A stretch of 64,000 bases of DNA from Apostichopus japonicus (taxonomy: Eukaryota; Echinodermata; Holothuroidea; Aspidochirotida; Stichopodidae): positions 28,505,989 through 28,569,988 of the forward strand of contig NC_092572.1 of NCBI RefSeq assembly GCF_037975245.1, given 5' to 3'. Below the pieces are notes generated by a model. That model was not told the DNA's origin. It made no database searches and saw only the letters and a list, made by a program, of their open reading frames with translations. Shown here piece after piece: positions 22,613 to 35,300 of the stretch; within the stretch, counting starts at the first letter, position 1, and every line of letters starts with the position of its first letter. The translations under genes were made by a program, and so were the position numbers.

Positions 22613-24900
22613 TTTTGATGTTAAGACAGCTGGGTGATGCCTGCTCTGTGTTTCTGCTACAATTAATTACTATATCTCTGCTTCTCATCTAGCATACTTT
22701 CAATGGTTACATATTTTGTCTGTTCACATGATGGCCGTTCATTGATGGCCGTTTCTGGTGTAGATAAGGCAAACTTAAATGCTGTATGATACTTCTGGCC
22801 TTTAAGTTGACATCATCTTCTCTTCATCACTGTATAGAAATCCAAGCTGAATTAGGAGAAAAGAGAATACCCACTGTTGTCAAATATAATATATCTTTTA
22901 TGTATATCTCAATTAACGATTGGCCTGTTAGTTTGATTTATTTCATATCTGGTGATTATGGAGATCAGGGTTTGATAAAATTTACTACTTTGAGTAACAT
23001 TTAAATAGCATTTAAATATATTTAGGGACAATTTATTCATCAGGTTATGCTACAACTTTCTCATAAATTATAAACAATGATCCTATTGGTCAGTTACCGC
23101 AGCTTAACAGTAATTGCATTTGACAAAGGTTTTATAGTAAGGATATTGTCACCAAAATCAATTACATTTACTCATTCCACTACTTCATTTAAAAATAAAA
23201 CAGATGTTACCAAGCCTGAACATGCATGATACCATCAAAACGTAAAATATCCGGACTAATTTTGACACATGATCCCCAAAGAAAGTCTTTCAGTGAAAAC
23301 AGGACACTGGTAAGTATTGGTTCATGGCTAAAGTGTAAAATGGTTGTGTCACATAAATTAGGTCAAGAACCTCTTATCACATTCGTTTTATAATTGAGAG
23401 CACATCAGTGGATATTAATGGGAAATACATGTACACACTGCACATCTCAAATAGAAGATAATTATGGAAATGATGAACTGGATGTAGCATTGTGTAACTT
23501 TGCACTTCTTAGTGAATCTCTTAAACTTTAGCTCTACTGATTTAGTTAGCACAGATTTGGGAATAAGAAACAATACCTCAAATGCAGATTAAAACGTGCA
23601 CAATGCATAACTGGCATAACATATGTATATTACTATTCTGTTGTACGTGCTTTGGTACAGCTGTTATATGTACACTACAACAGTGTAGGATATGCAGAAA
23701 AAACATCCCAGCTGATACAGTTAATGATATCATGTAAGCATCTATAAAGAGTAACAAAACATATTACTTAGCAGTTGCGTCAATATAACTTCCTGACTGA
23801 TAACATTTAACTAATATATATTATGACAATATTGGGACGGTCTTGTAAGTAGCAGTAGAAAACCAAATGATCCTAGTTGTTAACAATGAGACCAGAAATT
23901 GATCAAACAGTGAAATAGTCGAAATCATGTTTAACCAATTTCAATATTCCTTTTCAATTTCAATTAGGATACATTTCTCTCATTGTTTTATGTTTTGCTT
24001 ATAATTGCATAATCAGTGGAACTATGAATAATTAACACAATTCATAGTCTTAACAATGTATTGTTCTCTGTAACCAGTAGCTGAACGGCTGGAAACAACT
24101 CAATTTACATGTTGGGATTTATAAGTATAAATAGAAGACTTCTTTAACTTGGAGTTTCAAGATCAAGGTGAGTGCGCTTCTAGGAAAACAGTATCTGTAA
24201 AAGAGTTACATATTCAAAGATTTTTTAGTCTCACATATATAACTAGTGACTTAATTACTGCACAATGTTTTCATGAAGTGCAGTAAATAAGTGCTACAGA
24301 TATTATGACAGCTGTTTACATTTTAAACCAAAGTTACATAACCACATTCATTATATCATGTAAGGATATCACTCACGTAATTTAGTGCAATAAAATAGTT
24401 CTAGATATCTGACAAATCTATGAATATATAACGTACCATACAATATGCTGATGACAAGTATTACTGATATCTGTTCACCATCACGGTATCGCTTTTCTTT
24501 GGATCTCTGATTCAGGCATACTGCCTGGATAACTATTAAATGATAAATGATATTCTGTTAACATTTGAACCGGTTAGCAGCACTAATAGCGTTGGCTAAG
24601 ATGGTAGTTGATTATAAATGCAAGTCTATCATTCTAAATTGATGTATGTTATGAGTATTAGTTTTGAAGCTGAAATAGACAAAAATCCAAGAAGGAAAAA
24701 GAAACTTTTCTCCAACTATAAACTGATTTCCTTGCTTTAAGACAAATCAGAATTTGTTTATTTCTTGAAAAGTTCATCAAATATAATTTTTCGTTCATAT
24801 CAATTGAAGTCAGCCACTCTCAGCTCACATATAGCCTGAGATATTAGTTATTACAGTTACAATGTTTAAAATATACTTACTTCTACATATCATATTTACA
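22613..24900. other. No gene recognised
   Basis: AT-rich, stops in all frames, no repeat structure noticed. Confidence 0.45.
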
Positions 24901-24907
24901 TTCCAGG

Positions 24908-25140
24908 AGAATATGTCTATGTGTTGTCAAGAACACTACAGTCACTGTTACATTCGTTCCTCCACAATAGGCGGAAACCTGGAGAACCTTCGGACAAACA
25001 GAACAGTTTGGCTGGAGATGTATACCTCTGTTAGTTGGCAAAGCACTTGCCTGGATCTAAACAATCATCGATTATCATTTTCGATAGTGGCTACAAAGGA
25101 AGAAAAGAGTTAAGTAAAATCAAAGTTGATGGTCAAAATG
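24908..25140 (+). pseudogene. Possible exon remnant, function unknown
   Basis: After a plausible acceptor (tttacattccag, ending 24907) an open frame runs to 25113. A neighbouring frame reads SSIIIFDSGYKGRKELSKIK and KVDGQNGSICKRPK around 25070-25160, more protein-like than the long frame. This could be a decayed propeller-type exon on the plus strand. Evidence is weak. Confidence 0.2.
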
Positions 25141-25456
25141 GTTCTATATGCAAACGGCCAAAAACTTCTTAATACTGATATTTTTTTTTTACAAAATAAG
25201 CACCATTAAGAAAGCATTCTGGCACTAAAATTTAAACCAAAAAAGTAAATCCTACAAAGAAATAACAAAGAACATATCCTCACAACAATGAGTGTTATTT
25301 TTTGTTGAGGATGCTACTCGGTGTCTTACATAAACATAGGTGGCAGCTATTGACAGCGATGAGATATTGTAGATATTTTACCTTTTTTAAATTCGATTCC
25401 ATCTGCCCACTGGCATTAATGGGAAAGTTGTGAAAGTGAGATTCTACATTGTACAG

Positions 25457-25462
25457 TTTATT
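25457..25462 (-). promoter_or_regulatory. Candidate poly(A) signal of the NACHT gene
   Basis: AATAAA on the minus strand, about 155 bases beyond the stop codon of the Death-domain exon. It would serve if the 3' UTR is unspliced; a GTAAGT-like donor just after the stop leaves open a spliced 3' UTR instead. Confidence 0.3.
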
Positions 25463-25618
25463 TGCTGCTTTAACGTCACAGAAGGAAATCAAGTTTACTC
25501 TAAAGGGCAAGTTGATATCTGTAGCAGAAAGTAGTTTTATAAATGGAACAGACCTGTATATATTTAATTGCTAACTTACTTATAGGTATTTATATTATTA
25601 AATAAAATACTTACCTTG

Positions 25619-25852
25619 CTAATACAGCTTCTCTCGCAGGTCTCTGCGGCCAGCTGCTTCTAAAGCCTCTCCCAGTACTGTGTATGTGGCTTGACTTCCA
25701 GTTCTCTTTTTCCAATACAACAACATTTGATAAACAGTTTCCTTGTGTTCCTGGTTGGTATAATCTCTCTCAAGGTTACAAAGCTCTGGTTCCTTTAGTC
25801 CAAGATTTCTACCTACATTTTTCCATTCTTTTGGAATTTCCTTTGAGAGATC
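25619..25852 (-). CDS. Exon 18: C-terminal Death domain and stop
   Basis: A 234-nt coding exon after acceptor tattacag, ending in TAG at 25621-25619. The 77 residues match the Death domain pattern: [59 protein letters not shown]. The conserved Trp after helix 1, the LGL turn, YQMLLYW and the A..L..AL...GR.DL ending are diagnostic. Death domains recruit adaptors or kinases by homotypic binding. On the model this is the effector of the released C-terminal fragment. Confidence 0.9.
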   Translation of the reverse strand, partial: DLSKEIPKEWKNVGRNLGLKEPELCNLERDYTNQEHKETVYQMLLYWKKRTGSQATYTVLGEALEAAGRRDLREKLY

Positions 25853-28800
25853 CTGTAATATGATCAGAGTTTATGTATATTGAGTGTTACCTAAGTAGAA
25901 CATGTATACACAAACTAAATCAGTGCTCTATCAGGTCCCCTGTTTAAAGTATTTAATATTTTTTGTTGAAATGATTACTGAGTGAAGTAACATTCACATC
26001 GATTGTGTCCCATTTATTGTTTATTTACAAATTATACTATAACTGACACCTGCTCTATATCATATATATATATAGATATAACAGCATGATATAGAATGGC
26101 AGAGTTAACATGAGGCTCATAAGTCACTAAACTCCTAGAGTGAAGTCACTCTAAGGAGTATGGGAATTCTCCCTTCCCCTCCCCATTAAGATAATATGGT
26201 GACTTGGTTTAGGAAAATCACTGGTAATGACTAGACTCGAAAAAAATCCATGACCACACAGAATGAAGAATGAATCAGCTAGAAAAACATCAATAGTTGT
26301 CACTGGCTAGATGTCTCTGAGATGTGTTCAAAAAATATATAACGCAAGTACAAATTGAAACTCCTTTGCATGCGTGCAGACCCAGAATGAGCAAATCAAG
26401 AATTTTATGAAACAACAAGAGCCCTAGGGCACTGTGGTTCCTTGCATAGGGGTATATGACAATACACATAATATTATCAAGCAAGATTGGGCTCAAATAG
26501 TCAAGTAATTGTGGTCCTACATGTACCCATAAAGTAACCAACACTATAGTCAACACTTTTGTGATCACAAATTGTGATCGGATTTTGATCAAAATGCACT
26601 TTTGAGATCTGAACATGCCGTCGAAAATGTAAGAAATATAAGGTCACCTACAAGCGGGTGACCACAGATGACATGACCGTTAAATTTGAAAATGTTCTAC
26701 CACCCCATTCACAACTTGTCCCAAAATATCAACCGTGTCACACCTTGGCATTGGGATTTAATTGCATTAAATGTCTAAAAATTAACTTTGAACTTGTATA
26801 CATAACTTCACACACAAAGGTCACCCGAAGATCAACCAATTTACATTTTTGATCGGTGAGACCTAAATTGAGCATCAAAACTGTAAAAATTCAAACATTT
26901 TCTCTTTGCCCATTTTCCCCCCAAAATACTCTTTTTTAACATTAATTAATTAATTAATTTTTAACATAAATAACTTCGCAAACGAAGGTCACACGGGGTC
27001 AACCTTTTGACATTTATGATCAGAAGGTACCTTTGACATCTGAAAAAAGCATCGAAACTGTAAAAATCCCCAAAACAAGTAAAGGTCACCAGTGGTCAAA
27101 TTGAGGTCAAAGGTCACCCAGATGTGGGTCAACAATTGCATTACATTTAAGCAATTTCCAACCTTAACGGACAATTCGTTCTCAAGTTATCGCAAACAAA
27201 CTAGTTTTTTATCATTAATTGACCTTTGATGACCTCGAATCACATGACCGTTGCATTTGAAAATATTCCCCTATACCATTTGCAACTTGTCCCAAAATAT
27301 CAACTGTGACACACCTTGGCCCTGGGAGTTATTGCACTAAATTTCTAAAGATTAACTATGACCTCATATAACTGAACCCACAAAGGTCCCCTTGGGTCAA
27401 CTCATTGACATTTTTGATCGATGTGACGTGAATATAGCATCAAACTATAAAAATTCAAACATTTTTTTCTTTGCCCATTTTCCCCCCAAAATACTCTTTC
27501 TTAACATTAATTAATTAATTAATTTTTAACATAAATAACTTCGCAAACGAAGGTCACACAGGGTCAACCCTTGACATTTATGATCAGAAGGTACCTTTGA
27601 CATCTGAAAAAAGCATCGAAACTGTAAAAATCCCCAAAACAAGTAAAGGTCACCAGTGGTCAAATTGAGGTCAAAGGTCACCCAGATGTGGGTCAACAAT
27701 TGCATTACATTTAAGCAATTTCCAACCTTAACGGACAATTCGTTCTCAAGTTATCGCAAACAAACTAGTTTTTTATCATTAATTGACCTTTGATGACCTC
27801 GGATCACATGACCGTTGCGTTTGAAAATATTCCCCTATACCATTTGCAACTTGTCCCAAAATATCAACTGTGACACACCTTGGCCCTGGGAGTTATTGCA
27901 CTAAATTTCTAAAGATTAACTATGACCTCATATAACTGAACCCACAAAGGTCCCCTTGGGTCAACTCATTGACATTTTTGATCGATGTGACGTGAATATA
28001 GCATCAAACTATAAAAATTCAAACATTTTTTTCTTTGCCCATTTTCCCCCCAAAATACTCTTTCTTAACATTAATTAATTAATTAATTTTTAACATAAAT
28101 AACTTCGCAAACGAAGGTCACACAGGGTCAACCCTTGACATTTATGATCAGAAGGTACCTTTGACATCTGAAAAAAGCATCGAAACTGTAAAAATCCCCA
28201 AAACAAGTAAAGGTCACCAGTGGTCAAATTGAGGTCAAAGGTCACCCAGATGTGGGTCAACAATTGCATTACATTTAAGCAATTTCCAACCTTAACGGAC
28301 AATTCGTTCTCAAGTTATCGCAAACAAACTAGTTTTTTATCATTAATTGACCTTTGATGACCTCGGATCACATGACCGTTGCGTTTGAAAATATTCCCCT
28401 ATACCATTTGCAACTTGTCCCAAAATATCAACTGTGACACACCTTGGCCCTGGGAGTTATTGCACTAAATTTCTAAAGATTAACTATGACCTCATATAAC
28501 TGAACCCACAAAGGTCCCCTTGGGTCAACTCATTGACATTTTTGATCGATGTGACGTGAATATAGCATCAAACTATAAAAATTCAAACATTTTTTTCTTT
28601 GCCCATTTTCTCCCCCCAAAATACAAGTTTTTTTAACATTTATTGACCTTTGGTGACCTCGGATTACATGACCGTTAAGTTTGAAAATATTCCCCTTTAC
28701 CATTTGCAACTTGTCCAAAAATATCAACCGTGTCACACCTTGGCACTGGGGGTTATTGCATGAAATGTCTGAAAATTAACTTTGACCTCGTATAACTTTG

Positions 28801-31800
28801 CACACGAAGGTCACACGGGTGTCAACCCATTGACATTTTTGATCGGAAGGTACCTTTGATATCCAAATCTAGCGTCAAAACCTAACATTTTCTTTTTTGT
28901 TCGTTTCCTCCCTAAATAAGCACATTTTTTCTAATGTGACCTTTGACCTTTTGACCTTGGTTACAGATGTAGTTTTATCTCCAGATTACAAAAAACAAAA
29001 CGACAAGTCTGTACAGCCATCCTAACTCCGACCGAAAAACTTTCACCCCATATAACTTCGCACAAAAAGGTCACACAGGGTCAACCTATTGACATTTATG
29101 ATCAGAAGGTACCTTTGACATCTGAAAATTGCATCGAAACTGTAAAAATCCCCAAAACACGTAAAGGTCACCAGAGGTCAAATTGAGGTCAAGGGTCACC
29201 CAGATGTGGGTCGACAATAAGATTACATTGAGGCAACTCCCAACACTAACGGACATTTCGTTCTCAAGTTATTGCAAAAATACTAGTTTTTTATCATTAA
29301 TTGACCTTTGGTGACCTCGAATCACATGACCGTTAAGTTTGAAAATGTTCCCCTAACCAGTTCACAACTTGTCCCAAAATATCAACCTTGTCGCACATTG
29401 GCACTGGGAGTTATTGCAGTTTTAATATTTTCGGTTTTTGGACCAAAACTGACCTTCGGTGACCTTTTTGGGCACCAAAAACAATAGGGCACACCTTTTC
29501 CATATGGCGGATCTATAGTCCAAGTTTGGCCTCAATCCAACATTCCCTTATTGAGATAGAGCGTACCCAAGCACGTGTCACAGACGCACACACACACACA
29601 CATACACACACACACACACACGCCAACCTGACTGCATAGGTTCCTTTTGCTAAAGCAAGGAACCAAAATTGGTGACAAGTTGTGAGTCACCACCCAAACG
29701 AAGTGTGAAGTACACTCAATTTATACGCAATGCATGCTGCATGATTGCAGACGAAATGAGCACTAATAGAGTGTGCACGTATAGATATGCGTGCAGTGCG
29801 AAATTTATTTAAAATATTTACAAGTGGTGCACATACCCATCTGGCACACATACAAATGGTAAACAGCATATTCAAAATAAGAACAATAAGACTTGTGTCC
29901 CTTACTATGTGTGCTGGAGTATAGGTTTATACATGGAATCACCTGATTGATAGAGCAACTTAGGAAAATGTGTCCTTAAGTCAAGCACCAGAAGATCAGA
30001 AAAGTGTTTCAGATAACTTAACCATTGCGAAAGTAAATCACTTCTGAAAGTTGTTGACAGCAGTGTCATCATAAGGAAAGTGGAAACTTTCTCAGCCACT
30101 TAAAAGAGCAAAGGTCAAATCCTGTGACAGTTAGTGACATATAGGAAATGCCAGGCGTCAAAGATATGGTGCTTAAAATTAAAATAATGATTTGAGAGTC
30201 ATTTTGTAAGAAGGTATGAGATCTGTTATATTGCTGCTCTTATTGTCATTTTGGCAATTAAGACTCAATGTTGCCTGTCACCAGGATGTCAGATGTTACG
30301 AGTGCTGAATGTTTTGTCTTTCAGAAATATAGAACTGGGGACCTAACTGTACGTTTCAGAACTGGTGACCACTATGGTAAAATTTTCAAGCAGCCCCAAG
30401 GGTGAAATGGACATTTCCCAAGCCCATGTAATATATGAAATTTCAGAAGAATGATGCAAATCCCCTTCCTCAACACAGGTTTACAGAAAAGCCATTGAGA
30501 AATGTGCAACCTTCCAGAGGAAGGTAAAGCATCTATAAATATTTGCTTTGGCTAAATGCAGGAAGTACACATTATGGGGCAACAATCACCCAACTACAGT
30601 TTTCAACTGCAGTTGTTTAAGTATATACTGTGACATGTTTGGTGCTAACCACCTTAAATGACCTTTGAACTCTGAAGAAACAAAAGAGTTCTTGGACTCA
30701 ATTATTATATTCAAGCATTCCATTTTCAATTTGAGAGCTTACAAAAGGGTTCAGATATTTTGACCTCTGTTTACCTCAAAAGGCCTTTGAACTCAAAACA
30801 AAAGTTTTCATCTACTCAATAACATGCATCCATGTGCTACATATGAGAATTCATCCAACCTCTACTTTGCGAGTTGTTTACAAGGCGTTTGGAATTTGAC
30901 AAAGCGGTGAGAAGAGACGTGCCGGGTCAATCATTTGCATTGTGCATTTCCAACAAATTAAGTCTCCAAAGGAACAAAGGAACCAATGAACATGGTAATA
31001 TCACTTTTTGAGCACCATAAGCACTTCTTGAGGTAAGGATATCTAATCATACAGCAGAACCCCCCAAAACTCATATTTATGTGATTGCATTGAAGTTCAA
31101 GGGCAAAGGAACCAGGTGGCTGGGGGGGCAGCCCTCAGTGAAAAATATGGGGGGCCAAAGTATCATTCTGCCCCCCCCTCGCAAGTCAGAAAACCCCTTT
31201 TTCATTTCTCAATAAATGATAACAACATTCGTCATTTTACTCATTTATGCTATTCCCGCTTCCCCTTGATGCTCAGAACATTTTGGCAGAAAAAAATCTC
31301 ATTTGGAGCACCAAATTGCATCTAAGGCCGGGTGAAAATGCAAAATTATTTACAAAATGGGTGTTGAAGTGTGCTTTATTGCACCAAATTGCATCTGAGG
31401 CCACCTGGAAATGCAAAAAATTTCCAGGAGGGACACCCCCTCCCCTTAAACCCCTCCCCCAGGCCGGCCATCAGTCTTCAGCCGCCCCACTCAAAAGTAC
31501 CTTCCTACGCCACTGTTGAAGTTTGTACACTCACTTCCACGTTACACGCTCAGGGAAACTGAAGCTGGACCCAAGACTAGAATCTATGCACAAGACAATG
31601 GATAAACTGTGTCAAGTTGTGCTTAGTACTTAGCAAATTTATCGTATGTACAGTAATCTCCAAAACTTGACTTTTGAACCAACATTGTGCCTGCCGGTTG
31701 TATCCTTCTTGTGCAACAGTTGCAAACAACGTGTGTCAGCTGTAAACATTGCATATTGTTGGCAAGAGGCGCACAGTCAGCATTTAATTGGCACATACTA

Positions 31801-32010
31801 ATTTGTTAAAGCTCACTTATAAAACATGACACTGTTCTATAAGGGCTTGGTCGTATGCTCTTGACTGTTTTGGGACTAATTAGGCGCAAAATTTTATCAA
31901 TTTTTTTTATCAAATTTGCGAATTGCAATCCCTATGGTCCTTTACACACAGTATACATGTTACCTAAATGTACAGTCCAATTTGAACAGTTGAAAATTGA
32001 AAAGCTTCAA

Positions 32011-32093
<83 letters not shown>

Positions 32094-32100
32094 TAATACA

Positions 32101-32156
<56 letters not shown>

Positions 32157-32174
32157 ATATTTTATATATTATAT

Positions 32175-32205
<31 letters not shown>

Positions 32206-32221
32206 ATATATATATGTATTA

Positions 32222-32303
<82 letters not shown>

Positions 32304-35300
32304 ATTTGCAATAAAGTCAAATGACCTGTGATAGACTTGACCTGATGAAGTAAATTTACCTGTCACTTTACTTGAATTAAGAAACATTGACTAGTGTATT
32401 GATGTGGCCAAGAAAGGATCTAGTTACAACACTGGATCGAGTACATGTTGAACATATTTAGTTATATTTTTCTTGTTTATTGATGTTAGGATGGAGGAAA
32501 AGATTCTGCAGCTAGCAGTTCTGAGAAATTAGTTGATGCAGGACTATCTCAGTCACAGAAGAAGACTTGACGGCATGAAAGTCGAACTGTCAAACAACCA
32601 ATACAAAAAAATGAAATATTCAGGGTAATAATTTACATACACAAGATTCTGCTCTCTTGGCAAACAGTCTTTTTAGAGCATATAAACAAATTAGTGTTTT
32701 ACAGTTCGTCCATACTGGCCCTTACAGCATACCTACTTTGAGGTTCAAACTCCATGGTATGCTTGTATCTGTTACATCATGATTTATTTCTACTTAACTG
32801 CTCGCCATCTACTGTATAACTGATGCTGTTCTATAACTGATTTAATAGTTACAGTTAGTTCCATTTACTAGACCAAATGTTTTCAATAGTGAGTGCAGTT
32901 TATAATGAGTTTTAACAGAGCATACCACCAAGCCATCATGAAACCGCGCAGCATGGTTGCATGTCACAGTCCTGTTCTAGCATAGTTATGTGTTCTCATA
33001 CTCAGCCCTGTTCTAGCAGAGTTATGTGTTCTCATACTCAGTCCTGTTCTAGCATAGTTATGTGTACTCATACTCAGCCCTGTTCTAGCACACTTATGTG
33101 TACTCATACTCAGCCATGTTCTATCATAGTCATGTGTACTCATACTCAGCCCTGTTCTAGCACACTTATGTGTACTCATACTCAGCCATGTTCTATCATA
33201 GTCATGTATTCTCATACTCAGCCCTGTTCTAGCATAGTTATGTGTACTCATACTCAGTCCTGTTCTACCATAGTTATGTGTAATCATACTCAGCCCTATT
33301 CTAGCACACTTATGTATACTCATACTCAGCCATGTTCTATCATAGTCATGTGTACTCATTCTCAGCCCTATTCTAGCATAGTTATGTGTTCTCTTACTCA
33401 GCCCTGTTCTAGCATAGTTATGTGTTCTCATACTCAGCCCTGTGCTAGCATAGTTATGTGTACTCATAATCAGCCCTGTTTTAGCACACTTATGTGTACT
33501 CTTACTCAGCCCTGTTCTAGCATGTTTATGTGTACTCATACTCAGCCCTGTTCTAGCATAGTTATGCATACTCATACTCAGCCCTGTTCTAGCACACTTA
33601 TGTGTACTCATACTCAGCCCTGTTCTAGCATAGTTATGCGTACTCATACTCATCCCTGTTCTAGCATAGTTATGTGTTCTCATACTCAGTCCTGTTCTAG
33701 CATAGTTATGTGTACTCATACTCAGCCCTGTTCTAGCACACTTATGTGTACTCATACTCAGCCATGTTCTATCATAGTCATGTGTACTCATACTCAGCCC
33801 TGTTCTAGCACACTTATGTGTACTCATACTCAGCCATGTTCTATCATAGTCATGTATTCTCATACTCAGCCCTGTTCTAGCATAGTTATGTGTACTCATA
33901 CTCAGTCCTGTTCTACCATAGTTATGTGTAATCATACTCAGCCCTATTCTAGCACACTTATGTATACTCATACTCAGCCATGTTCTATCATAGTCATGTG
34001 TACTCATTCTCAGCCCTATTCTAGCATAGTTATGTGTTCTCTTACTCAGCCCTGTTCTAGCATAGTTATGTGTTCTCATACTCAGCCCTGTGCTAGCATA
34101 GTTATGTGTACTCATAATCAGCCCTGTTTTAGCACACTTATGTGTACTCTTACTCAGCCCTGTTCTAGCATGTTTATGTGTACTCATACTCAGCCCTGTT
34201 CTAGCATAGTTATGCATACTCATACTCAGCCCTGTTCTAGCACACTTATGTGTACTCATACTCAGCCCTGTTCTAGCATAGTTATGCGTACTCATACTCA
34301 TCCCTGTTCTAGCATAGTTATGTGTTCTCATACTCAGCCCTGTTCTAGCATAGTGATGTGTTCTCTTACTCAGCCCTGTTCTAGCATAGTTAAGTGTACT
34401 CATACTCAGCCCTGTTTTAGCACATTTATGTGTACTCATACTCAGCCCTGTTCTAGCATTGTTATGTGTACTCATACTCAGCCCTAGCTGTTCTAGCATA
34501 GTTATGCATACTCATACTCAGCCCTGTTCTAGCATAGTTATGCGTACTCATACTCAGCCCTGTTCTAGCATAGTTATGTGTACTCATACTCAGCCCTAGC
34601 TGTTCTAGCATAGTTATGTGTACTCATACTCAGCCCTAGCTGTTCTAGCATAGTTATGTGTTCTCATACTCAGCCCTGTTCTAGCATAGTTATGTGTACT
34701 CATACTCAGCCCTGTTCTAGCATAGTTATGTGTACTCATACTCAGCCCTGTTCTAGCATAGTTATGTGTAATCATACTAAGCACTGTTCTAGCATAGTTA
34801 TGTGTTCTCATACTCAGCCCTGTGCTAGCATAGTTATGTGCTCTCACACTCAGCCCTGTTCTAGCATAGTTATGTGTTCTCATACTCAGCCTTGTTCTAG
34901 CATAGTTTTGTCTACCCATACCAGTTCTCTAATAGGCCCCATGTTTAAAGATTGTATGACACAGAATTTAATGTATTGATTACAGAATGACAAATTTCAC
35001 ACCATGTATTCCATATATTGTTTATTTACATCCATTGAAGCTTGACAAAGTTCGTTTATATCAAAAGCTTTTACTGACCCCTTGTGAGTATCTTGTATAC
35101 TACAACATGATACAAAATGATGGATCTGCCAAGCTTTTCTCAAAAAGGAAAATAAGTTATTAACTGTTAACACTTTACCCACAAAGTGGCATCTTCAACT
35201 GGTGAAGATTCCACAACTCTTGTCTGTTGGGAAAGTCTCACATCTCTTGGCTGTAATGCTTGAGAACTCCCTGAGAGAAATGTAGCCAGTACTTTCTGCG

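Larger units (their letters stand above)
26414..29664 (+). mobile_element. Long dispersed element, copy A, rich in AGGTCA half-sites
   Basis: Begins AACAAGAGCCCTAGGGCAC, shortly followed by TGGTTCCTTGC, and ends in ggttccttttgctaaagcaaggaacc, so GGTTCCTTGC at the start is inverted at the end and the end itself folds back. A (CA)n tract lies just before the end. The body repeats blocks with aggtca/tgacct words. It lies in the last intron of the NACHT gene, antisense to it. No coding frame or target duplication; class unknown. Confidence 0.8.

Noticed and set aside
26989-28302. Three repeated 60-70 codon minus-strand frames
   Set aside because: Chance frames in the 564-bp tandem unit of the dispersed element.
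32015-32302. Ile-Tyr repeat frames on both strands
   Set aside because: Product of the (TA)n microsatellite.
32961-34499. Open frames of 508 (plus) and 511 (minus) codons
   Set aside because: Both are translations of the 36-bp minisatellite; open on both strands, no start context or domain.
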